From Murimonas intestini (lineage in GTDB: Bacteria > Bacillota > Clostridia > Lachnospirales > Lachnospiraceae), in assembly GCF_024622195.1 (NCBI RefSeq), contig NZ_JANKBI010000005.1, positions 186,001 through 250,000 on the forward strand: a stretch of DNA of 64,000 nt, given 5' to 3'. Both the position numbers and the translations under genes were made by a program. The notes beneath the pieces are model-generated. The model was not told the DNA's origin and searched no databases. It worked only from the letters and a program-made list of their open reading frames with translations. Positions within the stretch are counted from its first letter, which is position 1; every line of letters starts with the position of its first letter. Of the stretch, positions 1 through 8,223 are shown one piece after another.

Positions 1-18
1 GGTCCATAATCTCTCCTC

Positions 19-924
19 TCATTCTTTCACCCCGCCCAGTGTGATTCCTTTTACAAAGTACTTCTGGAAAAACGGGTAAGCGCACATTACCGGCAGGATA
101 CCGATCACAGCAACTGCCATACGCATTGTAGTGGACGGCAGCTGCTGGGTGGCCTTTGCCGCCAGCTCCGAGTTATTTGCCAGGAAATTGATATTTTCAT
201 TGATCTTATTTAACACGATCTGGATCGTAAAATACTGTGAACCTCCATTTTCTGTCAGGAAATACAGGCCATTCGTCCAATCATTCCAGTAACCGATGCC
301 TGTCATCAGCCCTATTGTCGCCAGGATCGGCACTGACAGAGGAAGCACTATTTTAGTAAACACAGAAAATACGCCTGCACCGTCAATTTTTGCCGCCTCC
401 AGAATACTGGGGCTGATACTGTTAGTGAAATAATTTTTAACCAGCACCACATTAAACGGACTCATCAGAAACGAAGGGACGATCAATGCCCAGATGGTGT
501 TCTTTATGTGGAAGATATTTGAGTATACATAATAGCTCGCCACGATCCCTCCGTTAAAGAGCATAGTAAAAATGCTCAGAAACATCAGAATTTTATGTCC
601 GGGCAGTTTATCGTTGCTTACAGCAAAGGCAAATGTACTTGTAATAACAAGGCTTAAAACTGTACCCACAACTGTCACTACAATTGTCATCATATATGCA
701 CGCCCAATGGTCCCCCATTCAGAAGCAATATACTTGTATGCTTCCAGGCTCCATTTCGCCGGTGCGAAGGAATAGCCATTTATAAGCGCTGTCTGGTTAT
801 CCGTGAAAGAAGCAATTACCAGCAGGACAAATGGGAGCAGCGCCAATAGAGATCCAATGATCATGACTGCATGTGCCGCAATCTGCCATACGGTGCTTTC
901 ATTTATTTTTCTTTTCTCATTCAT
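19..924 (-). CDS. Carbohydrate ABC transporter permease (LplC/YtcP type)
   Basis: This 301-residue integral membrane protein is one of the two permease subunits of a CUT1-type sugar importer. Six hydrophobic segments are visible. The cytoplasmic EAA loop that contacts the ATPase is at residues 176-184 (EAAKIDGAG), followed by KIVLPLSVP. It lies 11 bp downstream of the partner permease and is the last gene of the transporter operon in this window. No ATPase gene is present, which is usual for the LplABC/YtcQP type that borrows a shared MsmX-like ATPase. The family call is firm; the sugar cannot be read from the sequence. Confidence 0.93.
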   Translation of the reverse strand: MNEKRKINESTVWQIAAHAVMIIGSLLALLPFVLLVIASFTDNQTALINGYSFAPAKWSLEAYKYIASEWGTIGRAYMMTIVVTVVGTVLSLVITSTFAFAVSNDKLPGHKILMFLSIFTMLFNGGIVASYYVYSNIFHIKNTIWALIVPSFLMSPFNVVLVKNYFTNSISPSILEAAKIDGAGVFSVFTKIVLPLSVPILATIGLMTGIGYWNDWTNGLYFLTENGGSQYFTIQIVLNKINENINFLANNSELAAKATQQLPSTTMRMAVAVIGILPVMCAYPFFQKYFVKGITLGGVKE

Positions 925-935
925 GGTATCCCTCC

Positions 936-1892
936 TTAAAACAATGCATTCTCTTTGCTGACCCTGCGGATGAAAGCATTCGCTCCAAGGATCATCACAA
1001 ACCCGACAATAGACTGATATACGCTGGCCGCACTTGACATACCGAAATCACTGCTCTTCATCAGCGCGTTATAGACATATACATCAATGGTCCTGGTCAC
1101 GCTGTACAAAGAACCGCTGTTCATGGGTATCTGATAGAAAAGCCCGAAATCTGAATAGAAGATACGCCCGATCTGAAGGACGAACATAGTAATAATCGTG
1201 GGCTTTAAAAGTGGAATAGTAATACGCTTAATCTGCTGCCATTTAGAGGCCCCGTCCAGAGTAGCTGCCTCATAATAATCCTGGCTGATGCCCACAATGC
1301 TGCTGTAGTAGATAATCATGGCATAGCCGACGCCTTTCCACAGGTGCACAAAAGTCAGGATAAACGGCCAGTATTTTGGCGTGTTGTACCAGGATACGGG
1401 ATCCATCCCCAGATTAGCCAAAATCCCATTATTGATCAGTCCTGTCTCAGCTGAGAGCAGAGCATAAGCCAGATAACTGGCGATTACCCAGCTCATCAGA
1501 TATGGCAGAAGGATCAGGCTCTGGTACAGCCTGCTGGCAACCTTGCTTCGTATCTCATTGATGAGAATGGCTATCCCAATGGCAAACACTGTCGTCAGGA
1601 TGATAAATGCTATATTATAAAGCAGTGTGTTTCTCGTAATCGTCAATGCGTCCTTAGAAGCAAAAAGGAATTTAAAATTATCAAATCCGCACCAGTCACT
1701 GCCAAAGATCCCCTTTCTAAAGTTCAGATTCTTAAAGGCTATGACAATACCGAACATGGGGAGATAATTATTGCAGAGCATGTAAATGACACCTGGAAGT
1801 GCCAGCAGATAATACGGGAGATATTCTTTCCAGCGGAATTTCTTTTTTGTCTTTCCTGCATTTTTCCCAGGAACTACTTTTTTATCAGACAT
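936..1892 (-). CDS. Carbohydrate ABC transporter permease (LplB/YteP type)
   Basis: A 318-residue membrane protein, the first permease of the same importer. A basic cytoplasmic N-terminus (residues 1-23) precedes six membrane segments. The EAA motif is at 208-216 (EAATLDGAS), followed by KRITIPLLKP. It is separated from the solute-binding gene by a hairpin terminator at 1912-1942. That arrangement usually lowers permease expression relative to the binding protein. Substrate is probably an oligosaccharide, by family resemblance only. Confidence 0.93.
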   Translation of the reverse strand: MSDKKVVPGKNAGKTKKKFRWKEYLPYYLLALPGVIYMLCNNYLPMFGIVIAFKNLNFRKGIFGSDWCGFDNFKFLFASKDALTITRNTLLYNIAFIILTTVFAIGIAILINEIRSKVASRLYQSLILLPYLMSWVIASYLAYALLSAETGLINNGILANLGMDPVSWYNTPKYWPFILTFVHLWKGVGYAMIIYYSSIVGISQDYYEAATLDGASKWQQIKRITIPLLKPTIITMFVLQIGRIFYSDFGLFYQIPMNSGSLYSVTRTIDVYVYNALMKSSDFGMSSAASVYQSIVGFVMILGANAFIRRVSKENALF

Positions 1893-1911
1893 TTTAACCC
1901 TCCTTTAGGCG

Positions 1912-1942
1912 GAAAAAGGCTCCGGGATGATCCCCGGAGCCT
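1912..1942 (-). terminator. Intercistronic hairpin between binding protein and permeases
   Basis: Arms GGCTCCGGG (1918-1926) and CCCGGAGCC (1933-1941) form a perfect 9-bp stem with a 6-base loop. On the minus strand it is followed by five T residues. It lies inside the transporter operon, so it probably acts as a partial terminator or mRNA stabiliser that sets the ratio of binding protein to permeases. Confidence 0.75.
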
Positions 1943-2005
1943 CCCTCTCATTCATTTTATCAGGGCAGCCATCCAGTAACCGGACAGCTGCGCTTCCATA
2001 TTCTA

Positions 2006-3520
2006 TTATTCCTGAGCCGCTTTCCATTCGTCATACTGTCTCTGATTTTCAGCGATAACCTCATCGATGCCCGCCGCTTTCAGGGAGCTTCTGAAGTTCT
2101 CCAGCTCTGTCGCAGGATCCACTACCCCGAGGCCAAGGACTGCCTGGTACTGGGTGATGACATCGCTGACTGCCGCATACTGTGTCTTCACAGGTTCGCT
2201 GTTGAAACAATATCCAAGTGCCTTCGAAATATGTTCTTCTTTGACAGATTCATTAAATTCTTTCATTTTATCATAATAAGTCTCATCCATAGGAGGCAGC
2301 TGATAATCCTGCATCTTATCGCCCCAAACATTTAAGATAGCCGTATATGGCGTGTTGCTGCTGTCAATCCCTTCCGGGTACTCGATCAGGCAGTCGCTTC
2401 CCTCCTGGAAATTCCAGTGTTCCCCTTCAATACCGCGGTAGATCAGGTTAATGAGATCTTTATCCTTATATGTAAGGTACAAAAACTCCATCGTCTTCTC
2501 CGGGTTGTCACAGGTGATCGGGATCATCCACTGTGTAACCTGATACAGCTGAGTCATAGATGTCGGCGCTGATGTATACAGAGGAACAATTTCTGTCCCT
2601 ACATAATCCTGCATTAAACGGGTGTGGTTGAGGATCATGTCCGGCTCTGCACTTGAAAACATCCCGAAATAATTTCCTGTCTGCATCTGTACAAGGGAAG
2701 AATCTGTCACTGTATTACAGTCTTTGGACAAATAGCCTTCCTCAAACCAGGTCCTCACTGTATTACAGAAGCTCTCAAATTCTGCTGTCTCAAAATAATT
2801 TACGATTTCGTCCCCGCCGTTGCCATAGTCTGTCAGAACACCTGACGCATATGTGGCACCCAGCTGGTCTGTGTGGTCAAAGAAAGAATACAGCGGGTCT
2901 TCACTTCCGTTTATAGCTACACAGTGGAACGCCCCTCCTTCCCCTTCCTGAACTACTTTAAAAATATCTGTCAGCTCATCTGCCGTATAAATTTTATTCT
3001 CGTCATATTCAATGTTGTATTTATCCAGCAAATCTTTACGGCACTCAAAAGCTTTTACACGCGCCATTTTTTCTTCTGTGGGAATTCCGTAAAGAGCGCC
3101 ATTAAAATAACCGCCATTCATAGCAATTCCTTCTGCTGTCAGTATGTCCTGGCCATACTCCTCTACCAGGTCATCCAGCTCGATCAGCATGCCTTTATTT
3201 ACATAATTGGCTACACCGCCTTCAAAAATGCTGATTGCCAGATCCAGTTTTTCTCCTGAGGATACCATCAGGCTTGTGGTATTGTTCGTTTCAAAAGCGC
3301 TTACAGGATAGAATGTCACATGGACGCCAATCTCAGATTCTACACGTGCATTGATTCCATCCTCCACCTTCTGCAGATCCGGCGGTGTAGTTCCGAGAGT
3401 CGGATACTGGATAACTATCTCATAGATGTCATCCTCCGCTGCTGATACAGTCATACCACTGGTCATTCCCATGGCCATGACAGCCGACATTGCAAGTGCT
3501 GCTGCTCTTTTCAATTTCAT
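2006..3520 (-). CDS. Extracellular solute-binding protein (LipO-like)
   Basis: A 504-residue exported substrate-binding protein for the downstream permeases. The N-terminus has MKLKR, a hydrophobic core and a likely signal peptidase I site (VSA-A near residues 26-28). There is no cysteine in a lipobox, which is unusual because Gram-positive binding proteins are normally lipoproteins. The mature part resembles the large LipO/family 1 binding proteins of about 500 residues. The ribosome-binding site is GGGAGG. Upstream are a sigma-A-type promoter (3575-3603) and three direct repeats that may bind the YesN-type regulator encoded next door. Confidence 0.9.
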   Translation of the reverse strand: MKLKRAAALAMSAVMAMGMTSGMTVSAAEDDIYEIVIQYPTLGTTPPDLQKVEDGINARVESEIGVHVTFYPVSAFETNNTTSLMVSSGEKLDLAISIFEGGVANYVNKGMLIELDDLVEEYGQDILTAEGIAMNGGYFNGALYGIPTEEKMARVKAFECRKDLLDKYNIEYDENKIYTADELTDIFKVVQEGEGGAFHCVAINGSEDPLYSFFDHTDQLGATYASGVLTDYGNGGDEIVNYFETAEFESFCNTVRTWFEEGYLSKDCNTVTDSSLVQMQTGNYFGMFSSAEPDMILNHTRLMQDYVGTEIVPLYTSAPTSMTQLYQVTQWMIPITCDNPEKTMEFLYLTYKDKDLINLIYRGIEGEHWNFQEGSDCLIEYPEGIDSSNTPYTAILNVWGDKMQDYQLPPMDETYYDKMKEFNESVKEEHISKALGYCFNSEPVKTQYAAVSDVITQYQAVLGLGVVDPATELENFRSSLKAAGIDEVIAENQRQYDEWKAAQE

Positions 3521-3574
3521 TTTTGTTTCCTCCCTTGATTTGTTTTCGTTGACTCTTTGTCATCTGTTGGGATA

Positions 3575-3603
3575 ATTGTATAATAATTCTTATGCTCCAA
3601 CAA
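3575..3603 (-). promoter_or_regulatory. Promoter of the solute-binding protein gene
   Basis: On the minus strand TTGTTG (3598-3603) and TACAAT (3575-3580) are separated by exactly 17 bp. Both depart from the sigma-A consensus, consistent with an activator-dependent promoter. The direct repeats at 3630-3681 lie just upstream of the -35 element. Confidence 0.6.
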
Positions 3604-3629
3604 TTATGGAACCCGACATTCTATTTCAC

Positions 3630-3681
3630 TTTTACGACTTTGCTTATTATAATTTTACGATCCATATTTTCACTTTTACGA
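3630..3681 (-). promoter_or_regulatory. Three direct repeats, candidate YesN-type regulator sites
   Basis: The 8-mer TTTTACGA (TCGTAAAA on the minus strand) occurs at 3630-3637, 3653-3660 and 3674-3681, spaced 23 and 21 bp, about two helical turns. The outer two copies extend to an identical 18-bp sequence, TTTCACTTTTACGACTTT (3624-3641 and 3668-3685). They end 27 bp upstream of the -35 box of the solute-binding gene. AraC-type response regulators bind tandem sites in such positions; the assignment to the adjacent regulator is inference. Confidence 0.6.
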
Positions 3682-3728
3682 CTTTATTTTCAAACAAGCC
3701 CTGGTCCGGTACAGGGAGATATGTATAT

Positions 3729-3770
3729 AAATACCGGGAATGCTGGATTTTTACAGCATCCCCGGTATTT
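3729..3770 (-). terminator. Hairpin downstream of the YesN-type gene
   Basis: A 17-bp stem (3729-3745 with 3754-3770) with an 8-base loop; the one imperfect pair is a G-U wobble in the minus-strand RNA. It lies between the response-regulator gene and the promoter of the transporter operon. It lacks a clear T-tract, so terminator function is probable rather than certain. Confidence 0.55.
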
Positions 3771-3794
3771 ATATATGCCAGAGCATTTTTCAAG

Positions 3795-3821
3795 TTACTG
3801 TTCACTCCGTGACCAGTAACA
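3795..3821. repeat. 27-bp palindromic repeat, copy 1
   Basis: A near-palindrome starting GTTACTGTTCAC and ending CCAGTAAC. It matches 25 of 27 bases of the sequence at 6394-6420. The two copies flank the regulator operon exactly, one after its last gene and one before its promoter. Confidence 0.7.
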
Positions 3822-3852
3822 CGCTCCGGCCGTGTACTCTGCTCCTCTCTGG

Positions 3853-4650
3853 TCATATTTCTTCCTGCATATGATCCTTTCTGTACTGTGAAGGCGTACA
3901 TCCATAATATCTCTTAAAAGAGGACGCAAAATACGGATAATTATTATATCCGGCCCTCTCTGCCGCTCTGTTTACATCGTTCTTCGGGTTTTCCAACAAA
4001 AGGCCTGCCAGCTTCATCCTCTCCTGAATCAGATACTGGCTGATCGACATCCCGCTTTCCTTCTTAAAGACGCGGTTCAGGTAATCCTTATTCAGAAACA
4101 GGGCATCAGCAATATCAGCCACCTGAAGTTCACTGTCACTCAGATGTCTGCTGATATACTCCTCCACTTGTTTTGCTATTTCTTTTGGGCTTCTCGTATT
4201 CCTTCCCGCTGCCTCCGGCTCTTCTTCGGGGCTTTCTGCCGCATAATACCTGGACAGCGCCTTATCCTTCCTGCGTGCCTCTGCTGTCTCACATACTTTG
4301 CGCAGACGCTGTTCAATCACTTCATAGGGAGCAGGCTTTAAAATATAATCACTGCTGCCCAGTGAAATCGCCTCCTGCGCATATTCAAAACTGGCGTGGC
4401 AGGTCAGAAAGATACAGGCGATCTCCTGATTGCTTTCCCTGATCATCCGAAGCAGATCTATTCCGCTGTCTCCGGGCATTTCAATGTCACAGAGCATAAT
4501 ATCTACCTGCTGGGCTCTTATTATCTGCAGGGCACGTTCCGCGCTGCAGGCTGTCCAGATACTGCCGTCGATGCCGCAGGCTTTCCAGTTGACACCGTCC
4601 ATCATTCCCTTTATAGCCACCATCTCATCATCTACGATTAACAGATTCAC
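3853..4650 (-). CDS. AraC-type response regulator (YesN family)
   Basis: A 265-residue DNA-binding regulator. The receiver domain (about 1-120) has acidic pocket DDE at 7-9, phosphoacceptor D55 (CDIEMPG), T83 and K105. A linker leads to two AraC-type helix-turn-helix motifs (about 165-260). The start overlaps the kinase stop by 4 bp, so the pair is translationally coupled. With YesM it probably senses sugar availability and activates the adjacent ABC importer. The family is certain; target and signal are inferred from position and from repeats upstream of the transporter. Confidence 0.93.
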   Translation of the reverse strand: MNLLIVDDEMVAIKGMMDGVNWKACGIDGSIWTACSAERALQIIRAQQVDIMLCDIEMPGDSGIDLLRMIRESNQEIACIFLTCHASFEYAQEAISLGSSDYILKPAPYEVIEQRLRKVCETAEARRKDKALSRYYAAESPEEEPEAAGRNTRSPKEIAKQVEEYISRHLSDSELQVADIADALFLNKDYLNRVFKKESGMSISQYLIQERMKLAGLLLENPKNDVNRAAERAGYNNYPYFASSFKRYYGCTPSQYRKDHMQEEI

Positions 4651-6323
4651 ATTTCCTCCTCCTTTGGCAGTACAATAGTAAAACAGGTGCCTTCACCCAG
4701 TTCTGATTCAACTGTGAGTTTTCCTCTCTCACCATAGAAATAACGTATTCTTCTGTATGAATTTGCAATTCCCACATGCACACGCCCCTGGTTTTCCTCC
4801 GGAAAAACTCCATTGTTAATATTATCAGCCATTTCAGGATCCATTCCCGGGCCGTCATCTGCTATGATAAAGACCGCCTCATCCTCCGACGTGTACGCCT
4901 CTAAACGTATATGTACTTTCTGGTCATAATTTATCACATGCTTAAATATATTTTCTATGAAATTATGTATCAGAAGCGGCGGCACAGGCACTTCCAGCGC
5001 TTCAGGCTCCACTTCATATACAACTTCATACCAGTTGGGATACCGCATTGCAGACACTTCCAGATATTTCTGGATCAGGACAAATTCTCTCCCGAAGGGC
5101 TGCAGGTCTTTTCCGCTCTGAAAAATATGCCTGAAATAATCAGAAAGATAAAGAGCCAGTTTCTGGATGTTCTGATAGTTCTCAATCTGTGCAAAGCTGT
5201 AAAGCAGATTGAACATATTCAGCAAAAAGTGAGGGCGGATCTGCAGCTGCAGATTTTTTAATTCCATCTTCCGTTTTTCCAGCTGCATTCTCTGACTTTC
5301 AAGTTCCTTTTCATAATTCTCTATCTTGAGCTCCTGGATCCTGTCCGCCATGGAGTTAAATGTACTGTCGATAACCTCAAATTCTTCGGAAGACTTCTGA
5401 TGGGGAATACGGTAAGACTGCTCGCCGCTCTCCAGATGTTCCATAGCATTTCTTATCCTTTTAAGGGGAGAGAGTACAATTCTATGCATGGCCAGGACAA
5501 GTACAGGTATCAGAAGCAGATACAGGCCAACCAGCACAAGACACAGGATCTGGAGCAGTGAAAGCCTGGAATAGCTGTCCTTGCGAGGCACAAACATACT
5601 CATCTGAAGATCAGACTTTTGGGAGACTGTATTTACATAAAGTGTTTGTTCCGGAACTTCTATACTCTCCTGCCTTTTGGAAAACCGGACATCCGTCTCC
5701 GAGAAGCTGGAATTTCTCTCTATCTCCGCAGCCAGATTTTCTAAAGAAAACAGAGCTCCATAATAAAAGTCATCCACTGCGCAGATTTTAATCACCCATT
5801 TGATCCCACCTATATTTGCAATAGACCAGTTACCATATCCAACCCCTGCATTTTCTTTCATCCATTCTATGATCTTCTCTTTCTGCCGGAGCATTTCCAT
5901 CTCATTTTTTCCTTCCAGTGCAGTCAGACTGGCATATGTCTCTTCATATTTTTTGCCATACCAGAAAAAACCATCTGCCAGAGCTTTATTCCCTGCATTG
6001 CTGTTCAGATAACGGGCCAGCTTTGTCTCCGCCCGGTAATATGCCCCGTCACGCTCCCCCTGTGCAGCAAAGATATGGAAATCTTCCCGGTCTTCTACCA
6101 TAGAATAAAAGAATTCATTCATAGCCTCGATCCTGTTGTCCAACTGCTGCATAGCCAGATTAGACATACTCTCCATAGACTGTTCTGTCTGTATACGAGC
6201 ACTCCACAGAGACTGCCCCACAGTCACAATAGCGATCAGATTAAAGGGGAGGATCAGCAGGATCAGGATCCAGACAAGCTTTCCCGTTATAGAATTCCAT
6301 ATTTTTATTTTCTCAATTTTCAT
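4647..6323 (-). CDS. Sensor histidine kinase (YesM family)
   Basis: A membrane histidine kinase of 558 residues from the chosen ATG. An N-terminal membrane helix is followed by an extracellular sensor region of roughly 220 residues, a second membrane helix, a HAMP linker and coiled coil. The YesM-type kinase box is IRPHFLLN, where H is the phosphorylated residue; the ATPase N-box (HNFIENIFKH) and DDGPGM follow. A GTG three codons and an ATG two codons upstream are also possible, but GAGG is best spaced from the ATG at 6323. Partner of the overlapping YesN-type regulator. Confidence 0.92.
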   Translation of the reverse strand: MKIEKIKIWNSITGKLVWILILLILPFNLIAIVTVGQSLWSARIQTEQSMESMSNLAMQQLDNRIEAMNEFFYSMVEDREDFHIFAAQGERDGAYYRAETKLARYLNSNAGNKALADGFFWYGKKYEETYASLTALEGKNEMEMLRQKEKIIEWMKENAGVGYGNWSIANIGGIKWVIKICAVDDFYYGALFSLENLAAEIERNSSFSETDVRFSKRQESIEVPEQTLYVNTVSQKSDLQMSMFVPRKDSYSRLSLLQILCLVLVGLYLLLIPVLVLAMHRIVLSPLKRIRNAMEHLESGEQSYRIPHQKSSEEFEVIDSTFNSMADRIQELKIENYEKELESQRMQLEKRKMELKNLQLQIRPHFLLNMFNLLYSFAQIENYQNIQKLALYLSDYFRHIFQSGKDLQPFGREFVLIQKYLEVSAMRYPNWYEVVYEVEPEALEVPVPPLLIHNFIENIFKHVINYDQKVHIRLEAYTSEDEAVFIIADDGPGMDPEMADNINNGVFPEENQGRVHVGIANSYRRIRYFYGERGKLTVESELGEGTCFTIVLPKEEEM

Positions 6324-6349
6324 ACGCATCACCTCGCGACTCTGAGTTA

Positions 6350-6379
6350 AGTATAAGCTGTGTTATTCTTATATGTCAA
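6350..6379 (-). promoter_or_regulatory. Sigma-A promoter of the YesM/YesN operon
   Basis: On the minus strand TTGACA (6374-6379) and TATACT (6350-6355) are separated by 18 bp, ahead of the kinase gene. The 27-bp palindromic repeat at 6394-6420 lies 15 bp upstream of the -35 box. Confidence 0.75.
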
Positions 6380-6393
6380 GATATCTGGAAATC

Positions 6394-6420
6394 GTTACTG
6401 GTCACTCCGTGGCCAGTAAC
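6394..6420. repeat. 27-bp palindromic repeat, copy 2
   Basis: It starts GTTACTGGTCAC and ends CCAGTAAC; the arms GTTACTGG and CCAGTAAC can pair. It differs from 3795-3821 at two positions, and the two differences keep most pairing. It may be an operator or a small dispersed palindromic element. Confidence 0.7.
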
Positions 6421-6565
6421 CTAAAATCTCACACTTGACATGCAGTTCTCATTCTGTTAGTCTCTATACTAAATCTGATCCATCCCGAAAAATACAGATA
6501 CATAGAAAGTTTAAAAATTGAAGAATAAGAAAATTACAAATAAGTACAACAAGGAGGGGATTTAT

Positions 6566-7336
6566 ATGGCAAATACTGTTACCGAATACTATAACAATTA
6601 TGATGAGGAACACCGGTTATTTAAAGATAACCTCCACCGCATCGAATGGCTGACAACGATGCACTTCTTTGACAAATTATTGAAACCTGAGTCAAAAATT
6701 TTCGACGGATGCGCGGGAACCGGCAGTTATTCCTTTGCCCTGGCTGAAAAAGGCCATCATGTCACTGCCAGTGACATCGTTCCATCTAATGTGGCGCTTA
6801 TCCGCTCCAAACAGCAGAACACACCCATCCTCCGCGATATATTTACAGGAGATATCTGCCATGTTCCCCAATATACTGATGAGTACTTTGATACTGTCCT
6901 TTGCATGGGAGCTTTCTATCATTTAGATCATAAGACAAGAATTTCAGCCATGCAGGAATGCCTCCGGTTACTAAAAAAGGACGGCCTTTTGGCAGTCAGT
7001 TATATCAGCCTCATGGCGAGCCTGGCATTAAATTTACATGAACATCTGGAAAATATAGATACGATCAGAGACTGCTACCATAAACAAACCTTCGGCGATT
7101 CCTTTACTTTTATGACACCTCAGGATGCCGAAAGCCTGGCTGGCCTTTTTTCTCTAAAAATAGTTAAGCATCTGACTACTGACGGACCTGCTTATTTATA
7201 TGCAGATAAGATAAATTCAGCTGACAGTGATAATTTTAATAAATACATACAGCTGCATATAGAGACATGTGAAGATAAAAGTATACTGGGATTGGGACTG
7301 CATGGACTGATCATATTTCAGAAATGCGAACGATGA
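6566..7336 (+). CDS. Class I SAM-dependent methyltransferase
   Basis: A 256-residue cytosolic methyltransferase. Motif I is FDGCAGTGSY, then DIVP as the acidic ribose-binding motif and a motif IV-like region around DTVLCMGAFYHL. The start is the ATG preceded by AAGGAGGGG; an in-frame ATG 16 codons upstream has no ribosome-binding site. It sits alone on the plus strand between two minus-strand operons. The fold is Methyltransf_11/25-like. The substrate is not recognisable. Confidence 0.85.
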   Translation: MANTVTEYYNNYDEEHRLFKDNLHRIEWLTTMHFFDKLLKPESKIFDGCAGTGSYSFALAEKGHHVTASDIVPSNVALIRSKQQNTPILRDIFTGDICHVPQYTDEYFDTVLCMGAFYHLDHKTRISAMQECLRLLKKDGLLAVSYISLMASLALNLHEHLENIDTIRDCYHKQTFGDSFTFMTPQDAESLAGLFSLKIVKHLTTDGPAYLYADKINSADSDNFNKYIQLHIETCEDKSILGLGLHGLIIFQKCER

Positions 7337-7403
7337 ATCGTGTTGCAGGGTGGCGTTGCTGACATTCTTTTATTTGATTTGTCGCTAGCTTAACATAGAA
7401 AAA

Positions 7404-7434
7404 CCACCCTATACTTTGACCGGTAGCAGGGTGG
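7404..7434 (+). terminator. Probable terminator after the methyltransferase
   Basis: CCACCCT (7404-7410) and AGGGTGG (7428-7434) form a 7-bp stem with a 17-base loop, followed by AATTTCTACTTT. The T-tract is weak. The remainder of 7337-7606 holds only this and the rplQ terminator; no gene was seen. Confidence 0.45.
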
Positions 7435-7545
7435 AATTTCTACTTTACTATTGGGCCAACCCACCTTGTGGGCGGTTGTCCCTCTTTATGTCTATATCAT
7501 AACAGATTTCAGTTATCTATTCAAGAATTTTTTACAGTATGTAGT

Positions 7546-7582
7546 TGAAAAAGAGCGCTACAGTATATGCTGCAGCGCTCTT
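7546..7582 (-). terminator. Terminator of the ribosomal protein operon
   Basis: The minus strand has AGAGCGCTGCAG, a 6-base loop and CTGTAGCGCTCT (arms at 7552-7563 and 7570-7581, one wobble pair), followed by TTTTT. It lies 25 bp after the rplQ stop and ends the S10-spc-alpha cluster. Confidence 0.9.
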
Positions 7583-7606
7583 CTTACACTCTATTTTTTA
7601 TCGAAA

Positions 7607-8143
7607 CTACACAAGCTCGATAAGAACTTCCATAGCTCCGTCACCTCTACGCTGGCCGATCTTTACGATCCTGGTGTAACCACCATTGCGGTCTGCGTAT
7701 TTAGGAGCGATATCTGTGAATAATTTCTCAGCGATATCAACTTCTTTAGTATTTTTCTTCTTTCCAGCTGCTTCCTGCGGAACTTCCTTTACAGTGTAAA
7801 GAATTTTCTTCATCTCTCTTCTTGCATGAAGTCTGGAAGGAGCATCCTTCTTGATTTCTTTCTGAACTTCATCGTAAACGGTTACTTTCTTGCCATCTAC
7901 AACTTCTTTCACTCTCTTGCCGTCTTTGTCTTTTCTTGCTACCTTTGCAGTAACTGTAACGGTCTCAAAATTGTCTTTTTCCCTTACTGCCATAGCAATA
8001 AGTTTTTCAACAACTTTACGGATTTCTTTTGCTTTTGCTTCTGTTGTAACCATTTTACCATTATGAAGTAAAGAAGTTACCTGAGCTCTGATCAATGCCT
8101 TTCTCTGGCTTGATGTTCTGCTAAGTTTTCTATAACCTGCCAT
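7607..8143 (-). CDS. rplQ: 50S ribosomal protein L17
   Basis: Large-subunit protein L17, 178 residues from the ATG preceded by AGGA (five codons inside the longest frame). The usual length is about 120 residues. The excess is an insertion at about 55-102, rich in Lys, Val and Asp, placed before the conserved SRLHARRE segment. The C-terminal RNA-binding part (GGYTRIVKIGQRRGDGA, ending IELV) is intact. Last gene of the cluster, downstream of rpoA as in other bacteria. Confidence 0.97.
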   Translation of the reverse strand: MAGYRKLSRTSSQRKALIRAQVTSLLHNGKMVTTEAKAKEIRKVVEKLIAMAVREKDNFETVTVTAKVARKDKDGKRVKEVVDGKKVTVYDEVQKEIKKDAPSRLHARREMKKILYTVKEVPQEAAGKKKNTKEVDIAEKLFTDIAPKYADRNGGYTRIVKIGQRRGDGAMEVLIELV

Positions 8144-8223
8144 TTTAATTTCCTCCATTTGTGGAACATCCGGAAACGCACTTCGGGCTTACTCACCGGA
8201 TGCTGTCTTGTCCATAATGTTTA

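Noticed and set aside
6436..6471. TTGACA and TATACT as a promoter for the methyltransferase gene
   Set aside because: The spacing is 24 bp, too long for a sigma-A promoter; no better pair was found.
7337..7606. Insertion-sequence remnant, suggested by several GGGTGG inverted pieces
   Set aside because: No transposase fragment or target duplication was found; two terminators explain most of the structure.
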